Below, piece after piece: positions 16,661 through 25,569 of a DNA stretch of 31,949 bases. The notes under the pieces were generated by a model. It saw only the letters and a list, made by a program, of their open reading frames with translations, was not told the DNA's origin and did no database searches. Both the position numbers and the translations under genes were made by a program. Source of the stretch: Clostridiales bacterium (lineage in GTDB: Bacteria; Bacillota; Clostridia; Lachnospirales; UBA12420); assembly GCA_003452395.1 (NCBI GenBank), contig DMOI01000054.1, positions 98,641-130,589 on the forward strand, written 5' to 3'. How positions within the stretch are numbered: position 1 is the stretch's first letter; every line of letters begins with the position of its first letter.

Positions 16661-19369
16661 TTAGTTTGCTATGTATCCATACTTCATATCATTATCTTTT
16701 ATCTTTATTTTAATAACTTTTTCCAGATTAATAGGTAAATATTTCAAAGTATCACTAACATTTTCTTCTTTAAATTTATTACTAATAACTAAAACTTTTT
16801 TTATCTCACTTGCCTCATTTATTATGCTCTTTAAAATAGTTTGTTTATTATTATTCTTTTCTAAATCTATTTGGTTTGTAACAATAACTACATTTTGAGG
16901 TCCAGTCTTTAATAAGGAATTCTCTAAAAATCTATACATATCACCGTTCTCTGAATTTAAATATATTACTTCAAAACCTTTATTTGTAACTTTGTAATTT
17001 ATATTTTGGTTTTGAATTTTATTTTTTCTAGCAGTATTTTTTATATTTTCTGAAGCATCAGTAGTCAAAACAAGTTCATAAGAGGTATTAATATTCTTTA
17101 TAATATCGCTTTGTTTCTCAGTAGTATAACTATCAAAGCCATCTAAAACTATTATATCTGTTGCATTTTCTTTAGCATCATTTTCTATTATAGTCATGTT
17201 TTCTATAGTAGTTGGTAACTTTATATCATTTATTGTATCTAATTTTACGCTATATATGTTATCTACATAAACTGTGCTCGCCGCTTTTCTATCTTTTTTT
17301 AGTGAAGCTACATAAAGCCTTTCTAACTTAATAGGATATACCATGCTTTCGTCAAGATTAATACTAATATACTTATAACCTGACCAATTTATCTTTTCTG
17401 AAAGAGTCACTGCATATTCTTTATTGCTAGCATCTATAATTTTCGCCTTAAATATATTGTTAGATTTGTCACCATATAGATCAACACCTATAGCCTGAAC
17501 TTTTTCCTTTATTTCTATTGGTTCACTAAAAGAAATGTAAGCTGCTTGTGTAACATCACTTTTTTCAAAAGTATATTTAAGTTCAAATGATTTTCCTCCT
17601 TTTGCTCTTTTTGAGTTATTTGCCAAAGCTCCTTTAACTGTTTCTGGAAATGAGACAAAAGTAGTTTTATCATTCATCTTGTTAAAATCATTTGTTACAG
17701 TTTTTTTAATTCCAGATATTACAGGTATTACTGCTACATTACTTTTGTAAGTTGCTGTTATATATCCTTTAGTATATTTTGTTCCTGCTTTAAATTCACC
17801 ATTTTTTATTGTTCCTAAAACTTTAGAACTAACTACCCATTTTACCTTTTTCATATCTATAGGAACATCTTGTCCTGTATTACTAAATGCTTTAAGTACA
17901 AGTTTTTCCGTTTTTGTGTTTTCTAATATTATTTTATCTTTGTCAAACTTTATACTATCAATAGCATCACTTATTTCTAATTCTATATCAGCTTTTGCAG
18001 TGCCATAAGTAGCTGTTAGTTTACATTTTCCTATAGTCTCTGCAATAAATTTTTCACCATTTATTTTCCCCTTTACTCCTACGTATGTCCATTTAATCTT
18101 TTTCATATCAGGATTCGAAACATTTCCAAACTCATCAAATCCGCTAACAGAAAGTTTAATTTCCTCATTAGGTGCAAATATTGTTCCATCTGTTTTTATT
18201 TTTATCTCCTTTGCATCCGCAACCTTAGAGTTATTTACTACAGCCAATCCATTTATAATCTTTCTTTGTGTACCGTCGGAAACTTTATTGACGACGGATA
18301 GCGTACCTTCTGATGACTTAAGCGCCATTGTGGTTGAACCACCACCATCAAAATTCATTGCATTGTATGCCCCGTAGTTTAACATAATTGTAGCAAGTTC
18401 TTCATGCGTAACACCTACACTCTCATCGCTTCTACCATCGATTGCAAGCATTATTACTTTATCATCTTTAGTAATTCCAATTGCAGTTCTAGGATGTCTA
18501 CCTGTATTTGGCACACCTCTATTTACAACTTGTCCGTCTTCAAGTATTTTTACAGATCCACTTACCGAATACTCCACTTTGTCAACATTTATAGAGGTAT
18601 TAATATCGAAATCAGCTTTTTGCCCAATTGCTAGTAAACTATTTTTTGAAAATATTGTTTTCTCTTTCATAACTAAAATATAACCATTTTCTGGTACATC
18701 AACAACTTCACCTTTTTCAGAAAACTTTGTTATAATACCATCTTCAATAACTATTTTATACAATCCTTTGTATTGTGTATCAATTTTACTTGTATCTTTC
18801 ATAAGTTCTCTATTATCTATAAGAACTGGAACGTCAAAATTTGTAATTTTATTCAAATGCTTTATATTAAAAATCAAGTTATCATTTGCATAGAATTTCA
18901 TGTTAACATCAAAAAAATCTATAAATGGATTTTCTTTGCTAAGAAAAATAGTAGCATAATTATTACATCCTTCATTTATATTTGAAGTAGACAGTAGCTT
19001 ACCATTTTCAACTAATGTGCCTATTTGATATGATACATTACTACGCATGTCAAAAAAGTCAGCATTTATGCCAGCTATGTAATCTCCACCCTTCATTAGA
19101 TTGGTGAGAGTGTCCCTTTTTCCATATGTGTCCTTAGAATACACAGGAACTATATCAATGTATTTTTTATTGTAATCGACTTTTAATATATGTGCGTTTA
19201 ACCAACCTTTATCAGTGAGATATATATCCCTTTGATAATCAACACCATTTAAAATCTTTGTATTATACTCTTTTTTATAGTATGTTTCCAAGGCATATGC
19301 ATTTGAAATCATATTAATAAAAAGTACTGCCACTACTACTCCTACGCTAGTGAATTTATTCAATCTCAT
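16661..19369 (-). CDS. Secreted NAGPA-type phosphodiester glycosidase, multidomain
   Basis: 902 aa. A signal peptide (about 1-27) is followed by the phosphodiester glycosidase domain (about 85-380). Its motifs are INADFF (101-106), RHPRTAIG (291-298), DGRSD (311-315) and NFDGGGST (339-346). In the family, known from the lysosomal uncovering enzyme, these define the active site. Ig-like (Big-type) beta segments lie at about 385-540. A jelly-roll-like carbohydrate-binding region is suggested at about 560-715. The last ~180 residues have DIIVLDGFDSYT and FEVIYLNSENGDM-type strands and I cannot assign them. The substrate is likely a phosphodiester-linked wall glycan, given the LCP ligase 32 nt upstream. 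The ATG follows GGGGGTGG. Confidence 0.9.
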   Translation of the reverse strand: MRLNKFTSVGVVVAVLFINMISNAYALETYYKKEYNTKILNGVDYQRDIYLTDKGWLNAHILKVDYNKKYIDIVPVYSKDTYGKRDTLTNLMKGGDYIAGINADFFDMRSNVSYQIGTLVENGKLLSTSNINEGCNNYATIFLSKENPFIDFFDVNMKFYANDNLIFNIKHLNKITNFDVPVLIDNRELMKDTSKIDTQYKGLYKIVIEDGIITKFSEKGEVVDVPENGYILVMKEKTIFSKNSLLAIGQKADFDINTSINVDKVEYSVSGSVKILEDGQVVNRGVPNTGRHPRTAIGITKDDKVIMLAIDGRSDESVGVTHEELATIMLNYGAYNAMNFDGGGSTTMALKSSEGTLSVVNKVSDGTQRKIINGLAVVNNSKVADAKEIKIKTDGTIFAPNEEIKLSVSGFDEFGNVSNPDMKKIKWTYVGVKGKINGEKFIAETIGKCKLTATYGTAKADIELEISDAIDSIKFDKDKIILENTKTEKLVLKAFSNTGQDVPIDMKKVKWVVSSKVLGTIKNGEFKAGTKYTKGYITATYKSNVAVIPVISGIKKTVTNDFNKMNDKTTFVSFPETVKGALANNSKRAKGGKSFELKYTFEKSDVTQAAYISFSEPIEIKEKVQAIGVDLYGDKSNNIFKAKIIDASNKEYAVTLSEKINWSGYKYISINLDESMVYPIKLERLYVASLKKDRKAASTVYVDNIYSVKLDTINDIKLPTTIENMTIIENDAKENATDIIVLDGFDSYTTEKQSDIIKNINTSYELVLTTDASENIKNTARKNKIQNQNINYKVTNKGFEVIYLNSENGDMYRFLENSLLKTGPQNVVIVTNQIDLEKNNNKQTILKSIINEASEIKKVLVISNKFKEENVSDTLKYLPINLEKVIKIKIKDNDMKYGYIAN

Positions 19370-19401
19370 CGTGCCACCCCCATAAGTATTTGTCTAATCT
19401 T

Positions 19402-20469
19402 CTACTCTATTACTTCTATACCTGTTGTTTGCTCTTTTTTAACTGAGTCTGGATTATAAATCGAATCTATTAGTTCCTTAGTTTTTACTGGATCATATAT
19501 AAAATAAGATACACCCTTCATGGTTTGAGGTTGTCCTGGTACCATATGCATTGTTACATTTAATGCATCTACTTTGGATATCATATCTATTCCTGCTGGT
19601 ACGTCACCTATACCAAAATTAGTATCCACATATTGGTATAAGGTAACCGCTATCTGTGGAAGATTGCCTATGTTTCTCACATTAAAAACTTGTTCATAAA
19701 ATGCTTTTAGAAAATTTTGTTGAACTTTTATTCTATCTAAATCACCGTTTGCATATTTTCTAAATCTAACAAGTTGTTCCGCTTGCGAACCATTAAGAGT
19801 TTGTTCACCTTTAATAAGATTTATGGATAAATCTTGAACTGGATCATTATACTTTAGATTCTTTGCTACAGTAAATTTTATACCACCAACTTGATCAACT
19901 ATTTTTCTAAATGCTTTGACATCTACTTTTACATAATAATCAATATTTACACCAAGAATTCTTTCTACCTCTTTTACAGAGTATTCATTTCTCTTTTTAC
20001 TTGGTGCGTATGCATGTACTTCTGTTATTTTCATTACACCCGTAGAAGGTACATGCTTTCGTAAACTTTTAAGTTCTGCTTGCCTTTCAGGTGCTAGAGT
20101 GATTCTCGTATCTCGTGGCACTGAAATAACGTCTATTTTGTTGCTTTTCTTATCAATTGTTGCAACTAATATAACATCTGTTCTTACCCCTGCTTTATCA
20201 ACTCCGAAGATTGCTCCAGTGATTCTATCCTTTTGAGATTTGCCTAGCATACTAAAGACCTGTCCAAATGGATTATCAGATAGTCCCTTGAGTAAATCTA
20301 CTTGTCCAGTAATCAGAGCATTTAAATACATATATGTAAAAAATCCTGATATAAACAAAAAAGATAAGACAATCGTAGTAACAATTAAAATAAACTTTTT
20401 GACCTTTCTATCGTGTTGCTTTGTTCCTTTTATTTCATCTAAATCAACGGTATTGTATCTATTCTGCAT
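19402..20469 (-). CDS. LytR-CpsA-Psr (LCP) family cell-wall ligase
   Basis: 355 aa. LCP proteins attach undecaprenyl-linked glycopolymers to peptidoglycan. A basic cytoplasmic N-terminus is followed by a membrane helix (about 26-48) and the extracellular LCP domain. Its motifs are VPRDTRI, DQVGGI and RFRKYANGDLDRIKVQQNFL, which carry the pyrophosphate-binding arginines and aspartate. The ATG at 20469 follows GAAAGGG; a longer frame opens with a TTG at 20505 and lacks a ribosome site. A promoter is at 20524-20552. It heads the cluster of phosphodiester glycosidase, secreted protein, acyltransferase and glycosyltransferase. I infer that this group makes or trims a surface polymer. Confidence 0.95.
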   Translation of the reverse strand: MQNRYNTVDLDEIKGTKQHDRKVKKFILIVTTIVLSFLFISGFFTYMYLNALITGQVDLLKGLSDNPFGQVFSMLGKSQKDRITGAIFGVDKAGVRTDVILVATIDKKSNKIDVISVPRDTRITLAPERQAELKSLRKHVPSTGVMKITEVHAYAPSKKRNEYSVKEVERILGVNIDYYVKVDVKAFRKIVDQVGGIKFTVAKNLKYNDPVQDLSINLIKGEQTLNGSQAEQLVRFRKYANGDLDRIKVQQNFLKAFYEQVFNVRNIGNLPQIAVTLYQYVDTNFGIGDVPAGIDMISKVDALNVTMHMVPGQPQTMKGVSYFIYDPVKTKELIDSIYNPDSVKKEQTTGIEVIE

Positions 20470-20523
20470 TATTTTGTCCCTTTCTTCACTTCGATTATTT
20501 TGCAAATAATTATTGCCTCTAAT

Positions 20524-20552
20524 AGTATATCAATTTTTTTCACTTTTTACAA
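20524..20552 (-). promoter_or_regulatory. Predicted sigma-A promoter of the LCP cluster
   Basis: On the minus strand: TTGTAA (20552-20547), a 17-nt spacer and TATACT (20529-20524), about 55 nt upstream of the ATG. Confidence 0.65.
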
Positions 20553-20596
20553 TACCTTATCGCATATTTTAACATTATTTTAACGAAATCTAATAT

Positions 20597-20851
20597 TTAA
20601 TTCTTGTTATGTAAGTATTTGTTTTTCGTTGCCATCCCTCCACGCATATGTCTTTCAGCCTTATTCATGTCTAGTATGTCCCTTACTTCTTCATACAAAA
20701 ACTTATTTACATCAATCAGTCTATAAACAACATCCTTGTGCACAGTGCTTTTACTTATGCCATACTTTCTAGCTGTATCTCTCACCGTACTTTGGTTTGC
20801 AACAATGTAATTAGCAACCTCAACAACTCTTTCTTTTATATAATCTCTCAT
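20597..20851 (-). CDS. spoIIID: Sporulation regulator SpoIIID
   Basis: 84 aa, the usual length. SpoIIID is a small mother-cell DNA-binding regulator, active after SigE. The sequence has DTARKYGISKSTVHKDV, a helix-turn-helix at about 22-42, and the basic C-terminal tail (HMRGGMATKNKY) that also contacts DNA in known homologues. I place the start at the ATG at 20851, which follows GGAGGTTTTATA. A longer frame to 20893 would add 14 residues of poor quality. It indicates a spore former. The gene lies between rnjA and the LCP cluster. The upstream region is unusual (heptad repeats). Confidence 0.97.
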   Translation of the reverse strand: MRDYIKERVVEVANYIVANQSTVRDTARKYGISKSTVHKDVVYRLIDVNKFLYEEVRDILDMNKAERHMRGGMATKNKYLHNKN

Positions 20852-20867
20852 TATAAAACCTCCAATG

Positions 20868-20902
20868 TTTAAAGCACAAAGTACAAATAACAAAGTACAA
20901 AA
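20868..20902. repeat. Heptad tandem repeat in the spoIIID leader
   Basis: The plus strand reads AAGCACA AAGTACA AATAACA AAGTACA AAATAAA, five imperfect units of exactly 7 nt. It lies in the spoIIID 5' region, 15-50 nt upstream of the ATG. Confidence 0.6.
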
Positions 20903-20952
20903 TAAATGATATTGCTATTTGCTTTTTGTACAATATATGAGAGATAAATAAA

Positions 20953-20986
20953 AAAAATTCCTCTCGCTTTTGCGAGAGGAATTTTT
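20953..20986. terminator. Intrinsic terminator at the rnjA 3' end
   Basis: Perfect arms AAAAATTCCTCTCGC / GCGAGAGGAATTTTT with a TTTT loop. T runs follow on both strands. The hairpin starts at the rnjA stop codon (20987-20985). Confidence 0.92.
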
Positions 20987-22649
20987 ATACTTCCATTATT
21001 ATTGGTAATATCATTGGACTTCTTTTTGTTTGTTTCCATAAAAATTCTTTAAGTTTTTCTTTTATACTAGTTTTTATATAGAACCATTCTCTAACATTCA
21101 TGTTTTGACATTCATCAAGTACTTCATGTATTATGGCTTTTACATCATCCATCAAAGTTTCAGATTCTCTAACATAAACGAACCCTCTAGAAATTACATC
21201 TGGTCCTGCAAGCATTATTCCTGTTTTTTTGTCTATAGTAACAACAGCTACAATAAGTCCATCTTGTGATAGATGCTTACGATCTCTAATTACTATATTA
21301 CCTACATCTCCAACTCCTAAGCCATCAACAAATACCTTGCCTGCCGGTACTATCCCTGCTTTTTTAGCTTCTGTAGCTGTAAGTTCAAGAACTTCTCCTA
21401 TAGACATTATAAATATATCTTTAGAGTTCATTCCCAAGCTTTTAGCTAAATCCGAATGAGCTTTTAGATGTCTATACTCCCCATGCACAGGAATAAAAAA
21501 TTTAGGTTTTATCAATGTGTGTAGAAGCTTTAATTCTTCTTGACATGCATGCCCTGATACGTGAGTATCATCAGTTACTACTTCTGCACCTTTTTTATAT
21601 AATTCATTTACAACTTTAGATACAGTTTTTTCATTACCCGGTATAGGTGTAGCACTGAGTATTACTTTATCTCCTGCTTTTATCTCAATTTGTCTATGCT
21701 CTGAGTTTGCCATTCTCGATAATGCCGACATTGGCTCACCCTGACTACCTGTAGTAATTATTACTAATTGATTGTCTGAAAATCTATTAATTTCATTTAC
21801 ATCAATAAGTATATTTTCTGGCATATTTATATAACCAAGCTCCATAGCAGTGCTAAGAACGTTTAGCATGCTCCTACCTGATACAGCAACTTTTCTTTTA
21901 TGTTTACTTGCTGCATTAATAAATTGTTGTATTCTATATACATTTGATGCAAATGTTGCAATTATAATCCTGTTAGTTTTAGATTGTACAAATATTTCAT
22001 CGAAAACCTTATCAAGAGATGTTTCAGATAAATTATATCCTCTTCTTTCAGCATTTGTACTATCACACATAAAAGCAAGGACACCTTTACTACCTATCTC
22101 TGCAAACTTGGCCAAATCAATAACCTTATTTCCCTCTATCGGAGTATAGTCAATCTTGAAGTCTCCTGAATGCACTATAATACCTACTGGTGTGTATATA
22201 ACTAATGCAACTGAATCTGCTATACTATGATTTGTTCTCACAAATTCAATTTTGAAATTTTTAAAGCTTATACTCTTTCCTGCCTCAACAACAATCTTTT
22301 TAAACGTCTTATCTAAATCATGTTCTTTCAACTTGTTTTCTACAAGTCCAAGTGTCAATCTCGTACCGTACACCGGAATATCTAATTCTTTTAACACATA
22401 AGGAACTGCACCTATATGATCCTCATGTCCGTGTGTAAGTATTATACCTTTAATTTTCTCTTTATTATTATTCAAATAAGTTATATCAGGTATAACTAAA
22501 TCAATACCTAACATATCATCTTCTGGAAAAGCTAAGCCACAATCTATAACAAGTATTTCATCATCATACTCTATAACTGTCATGTTCTTTCCTATTTCCT
22601 CTAGTCCGCCCAATGGAATAATCTTTAATCTTGGTGTTTTTGTTAACAA
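20985..22649 (-). CDS. rnjA: Ribonuclease J
   Basis: 554 aa, full length for the family. RNase J is a metallo-beta-lactamase-fold 5'-3' exo/endoribonuclease central to mRNA decay and rRNA maturation. The zinc ligands HGHEDH are at 73-78; NHSIADS and HSGDFKID follow. The beta-CASP part includes VSGHACQEEL and FIPVHGEYRHL. The start is a TTG at 22649 with GGGGGAG close upstream; no ATG is available before the conserved N-terminus LKIIPLGGLEEIGKN. It is a single-copy call here; J1 and J2 cannot be told apart. A terminator follows directly. Confidence 0.97.
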   Translation of the reverse strand: MLTKTPRLKIIPLGGLEEIGKNMTVIEYDDEILVIDCGLAFPEDDMLGIDLVIPDITYLNNNKEKIKGIILTHGHEDHIGAVPYVLKELDIPVYGTRLTLGLVENKLKEHDLDKTFKKIVVEAGKSISFKNFKIEFVRTNHSIADSVALVIYTPVGIIVHSGDFKIDYTPIEGNKVIDLAKFAEIGSKGVLAFMCDSTNAERRGYNLSETSLDKVFDEIFVQSKTNRIIIATFASNVYRIQQFINAASKHKRKVAVSGRSMLNVLSTAMELGYINMPENILIDVNEINRFSDNQLVIITTGSQGEPMSALSRMANSEHRQIEIKAGDKVILSATPIPGNEKTVSKVVNELYKKGAEVVTDDTHVSGHACQEELKLLHTLIKPKFFIPVHGEYRHLKAHSDLAKSLGMNSKDIFIMSIGEVLELTATEAKKAGIVPAGKVFVDGLGVGDVGNIVIRDRKHLSQDGLIVAVVTIDKKTGIMLAGPDVISRGFVYVRESETLMDDVKAIIHEVLDECQNMNVREWFYIKTSIKEKLKEFLWKQTKRSPMILPIIMEV

Positions 22650-22707
22650 AATTTCTCCCCCTTTTTAATACGTTTCTTATATTAAATTTTTATTAATACT
22701 TTTCTAC

Positions 22708-22745
22708 AAAAAAATAAAAACTAAAAATAAAAACTAAAAATAAAA
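22708..22745. repeat. 13-nt tandem repeat upstream of rnjA
   Basis: AAAAATAAAAACT is repeated about 2.7 times. The tract is purely A-rich and may be simple-sequence slippage. The 277-nt gap between rnjA and the SIMPL gene holds only this and the terminator at 22888-22907. Confidence 0.5.
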
Positions 22746-22887
22746 TCCGCTCCATAAATTATTAAATTATTATAACACAGGAATGCAATAAAAGCAAGCA
22801 CTAAACTTGTTTTTATTGAAACAAAATTATTATTTTCTCGCCAAATATCGCCTTTTGTACCAATTACAAAATATTTTAACAGTAAAA

Positions 22888-22907
22888 GAGCTTGATTTAT
22901 CAAGCTC
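22888..22907 (-). terminator. Intrinsic terminator of the SIMPL-domain gene
   Basis: GAGCTTGA / TCAAGCTC, 8 bp, with a TTTA loop, followed by TTTT on the minus strand, 20 nt past the stop codon. Confidence 0.8.
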
Positions 22908-22926
22908 CACAGTTTTGTATTTCAAA

Positions 22927-23679
22927 CTAATACTGATATTCTACACTTACTCTTGCTGTTATCTCTATATCCCCAGACTCTACTGGAGTTGCAGATTCTG
23001 CTGAATCATAAGATTTCATATTCATTACTGCATTTGAGTACATTGGTTGTGATCCTCCACCATAGCTATCTTCTGATATTCTTGATGGCTTATCTAATTT
23101 TACTCCAACTACAGTTGCTAATGCTGTAGCTTTACCTTGAGCATTTTTCATTGCATTTGCGAGTGCTTCATTGTATGAAATTGTTTCGTCTACAAGTCCA
23201 AAAGTTACACCATTTGTTATATTTGATCCCATTTTTGATGCTAAATCTATTATGTCACCAGTTTTTGCTATGTCTCTAACTTTTACAGTTATTGTATTTG
23301 TTGCTTCATATCCTGTTACTTTTGAGGTTTTCTCATCATATGTATATATTGGATTGACATAATAATTTGAAGTTTTTAAGTCTTTTGCGTCAATTCCTGC
23401 CTTTTTTATAGCATTAACAACCGCTGTCATTTTTTCTGCATTAACTTTCCCAGCTTCTGCCGCTGTTTTCCCCTCTGTACGCACACCTATGTTAACATAT
23501 GCTATGTCGGGTGCAACTTTTATTTTAGCCTCTCCTGAAACTGTTATAGTGTTCTTATTTAGCGTTGCTGTATCCTCAGCATTTACAACATCAGGTTTAA
23601 AACCATACCCTATTGCTACCCCAAATAAAATTGTAAAAATTAAACTTCCTGCTATTACTGATTTTAATGCTTTATTCAT
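22927..23679 (-). CDS. Secreted SIMPL-domain (DUF541, YggE-like) protein
   Basis: 250 aa. The N-terminus is a signal peptide (IAGSLIFTILFGVAIGYG). The mature part is a SIMPL domain: ITVSGEAKIKVAPDIAYVNIGV, then LKTSNYYVNPIYTYD, GYEATNTITVKVRD and the C-terminal EITARVSVEYQ. This family is periplasmic or surface located and often stress related; no reaction is known. It follows the sigma factor and DUF4349 genes in the same direction, with a gap of 89 nt that carries a heptad repeat. The ATG follows GGGAGAGGATTATT. It may be part of the sigma regulon, which is inferred from position. Confidence 0.92.
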   Translation of the reverse strand: MNKALKSVIAGSLIFTILFGVAIGYGFKPDVVNAEDTATLNKNTITVSGEAKIKVAPDIAYVNIGVRTEGKTAAEAGKVNAEKMTAVVNAIKKAGIDAKDLKTSNYYVNPIYTYDEKTSKVTGYEATNTITVKVRDIAKTGDIIDLASKMGSNITNGVTFGLVDETISYNEALANAMKNAQGKATALATVVGVKLDKPSRISEDSYGGGSQPMYSNAVMNMKSYDSAESATPVESGDIEITARVSVEYQY

Positions 23680-23699
23680 AATAATCCTCTCCCTTTTTT

Positions 23700-23737
23700 A
23701 AGTTGAAAGTTGAAAATTGAGAGTGGAAAGTTAAAAT
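23700..23737. repeat. Heptad tandem repeat between DUF4349 and SIMPL genes
   Basis: The plus strand reads AAGTTGA AAGTTGA AAATTGA GAGTGGA AAGTTAA, five imperfect 7-nt units, like the array near spoIIID. Confidence 0.6.
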
Positions 23738-23768
23738 ACTTTACACCTCTTACTCTCAGCTCCAACAA

Positions 23769-24944
23769 TTATTTTTTGAATTTTCTATAAGCTTTTTTTA
23801 TTCCCACAATTATTATTATTATTAATGCTCCATATACAATAATGCTTATTACAATACCTATGAAATTACCTGCAATCCATACTGTCAAATCTTCAATATC
23901 TGTTTTTATATTATTAATTGAAGATACAAAGCTTTCTTGTATTCTCTCTGTTAGGTTTTTATCTACTGGATATATTAGTTCTTGACTTCTTACTTGTGTT
24001 AAATCAATGTATATCGTTGAAAATGCAACTAGCTTATCCCAATTTTTCACTTGACTCTTGTAGCTTTCAAGCTGTGTTCTTAATTCACTTAGTCTTTCTT
24101 CAAGTTGTATAAGTTCTTCTACCTTTGTTGCTTTTTTCATAATTTCTAACAGTCTTTCTTGTTCTATCTCTAACGTTTTTATTCTGCTTTCAGCTTCAAT
24201 ATAAACTTCTGTAACATTTTCTGTACCTTCACTTGTAGAAATAACTTTTCCTATATTACCTACTTGTGTTTTAATATCTTCATATTTTTCTTTTGGTACT
24301 CTTAACTTAATGTTACCCCTTTTTAGATATTCATTTTTATCAGGATGTGATTCGTATATATAGCTGCTTGAGCTTTCTACATATCCACCACTATCTGTTG
24401 TTAGATTCCTTATGGTTGCAATAACTCCATCAAAATCCAATATTTCTAAAGTCACGTTTGCTGTTTTAATTATCTTTAGATTTTCTTCTGCTTTTATAAT
24501 TTGATTTTCTGGTTGTATACTTTTTGTATTATAACCATCTGTGAATCCAGTACTTGGAGCTTGTGCAAAATCAGCCTCTCTTTGTTCCATTACTCCTGCT
24601 CCACCATTAAAGCTTTTTGACATTTTCAAGTCTACACCAGCATCAGAATACATTTGGCTTCCAGTTGCCATTTCATCTGATATTTGTGATGTGTTATAAT
24701 TAGGAGTTACTGTTGTATGTATAAGTGCTGCCACTAAAAGAACCGCCGCTACTGCCACACCAATTGTTTTTGGCTTTAAAAATCTAACCAGCTCATTAAA
24801 TTTCATTCCCCCCTCCTCCTTAGAGTTATAGATTTTACTCATCAGACTCGAATGAAAACCTGATGGCAATTCTCTTTCTGGAAGGGATTTTAATTTTTTC
24901 TCAATTTCATCAAAACCATAAAGTTCTTCACTTTTTCGATTCAT
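23769..24944 (-). CDS. DUF4349 membrane protein, probable anti-sigma factor
   Basis: 391 aa. The cytoplasmic N-terminus (FDEIEKKLKSLPERELPSGF, then HSSLMSKIY) is of the kind found in anti-sigma proteins. A membrane helix lies at about 58-78, and a C-terminal helix at about 363-385. Between them is the DUF4349 domain (about 145-360), with VTLEILDFDGVIATIRNLT, IKLRVPKEKYEDIKTQVG and a long coiled coil (IEQERLLEIMKKATKVEELIQLEERLSEL). The start is the ATG at 24944 after AAAGGAGGGG, inside the sigma gene; overlap is 17 nt, so translation is likely coupled. I infer that it holds the ECF sigma factor and senses envelope state; only the domain names are from known families. Confidence 0.85.
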   Translation of the reverse strand: MNRKSEELYGFDEIEKKLKSLPERELPSGFHSSLMSKIYNSKEEGGMKFNELVRFLKPKTIGVAVAAVLLVAALIHTTVTPNYNTSQISDEMATGSQMYSDAGVDLKMSKSFNGGAGVMEQREADFAQAPSTGFTDGYNTKSIQPENQIIKAEENLKIIKTANVTLEILDFDGVIATIRNLTTDSGGYVESSSSYIYESHPDKNEYLKRGNIKLRVPKEKYEDIKTQVGNIGKVISTSEGTENVTEVYIEAESRIKTLEIEQERLLEIMKKATKVEELIQLEERLSELRTQLESYKSQVKNWDKLVAFSTIYIDLTQVRSQELIYPVDKNLTERIQESFVSSINNIKTDIEDLTVWIAGNFIGIVISIIVYGALIIIIIVGIKKAYRKFKK

Positions 24945-25569
24945 ATTGATCCCCTCCTTTTATATTTATTAAACGTTCTTTATTTTCATTTTGTTCCACA
25001 TTATTAAAAATTTCTTGTAATTTTTTCTTTGCCCTATTTATCCTTGATTTTACTGTACCCAAACTACACTCTAGACTCTCCGCTATCTCTTCATAATTAA
25101 GGTTATTTATATATCTTAATATTATTACTGCTCTATACTCTGGCTCAAGCATATTAATTTTCCCCTGAGTATCAATCACATCTTCTTTTTGTATATATTC
25201 TTGCTCTGGTGTTAACACTTTTTCATCCTCAAATTGTTGCTCTACCTCTCCATCATTCGAGCAGATCGGTTCATTCATATATGTAACACCCAAGCTTTTT
25301 CTATTCTTTCTAATCTCATCAATACACGTATTAACAGTTATTTTATAAACCCAAGTATAAAACTTACTTTTTTTATTATAGCTTTTTATATTTTTATATA
25401 TTTTTATACAAACCTCCTGAGCCACATCCTCCGCATCATGAGAGCTTCCTAACATTTTATATGCTATATTATAAATATCCTTTTCATAGCACAATATTAG
25501 ACTCTCAAAAGCTCGTATATCACCCTTCTGAGCTTTACTGATTAAATCAATATCATCATCTTTATACAC
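24928..25569 (-). CDS. ECF-type RNA polymerase sigma factor (SigW-like)
   Basis: 213 aa. Sigma region 2 is at about 20-85 (LYNIAYKMLGSSHDAEDVAQEV, with the -10 reading helix FYTWVYKITVNTCIDEIRK). Region 4 is at about 140-190 (YRAVIILRYINNLNYEEIAESL, then CSLGTVKSRINRAKK). A loop with CSNDGEVEQQFEDEKV separates them. The likely start is the GTG at 25569 with GGGAGGTG 7 nt upstream; an ATG at 25584 lies in that site. The linked DUF4349 gene is its probable regulator. I saw no convincing own-type promoter upstream. The regulon is unknown. Confidence 0.95.
   Translation of the reverse strand: MYKDDDIDLISKAQKGDIRAFESLILCYEKDIYNIAYKMLGSSHDAEDVAQEVCIKIYKNIKSYNKKSKFYTWVYKITVNTCIDEIRKNRKSLGVTYMNEPICSNDGEVEQQFEDEKVLTPEQEYIQKEDVIDTQGKINMLEPEYRAVIILRYINNLNYEEIAESLECSLGTVKSRINRAKKKLQEIFNNVEQNENKERLINIKGGDQYESKK

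Noticed and set aside
22721..22903. Minus-strand 60-codon frame between rnjA and the SIMPL gene
   Set aside because: It overlaps the SIMPL terminator region and the A-rich repeats and lacks a ribosome site.
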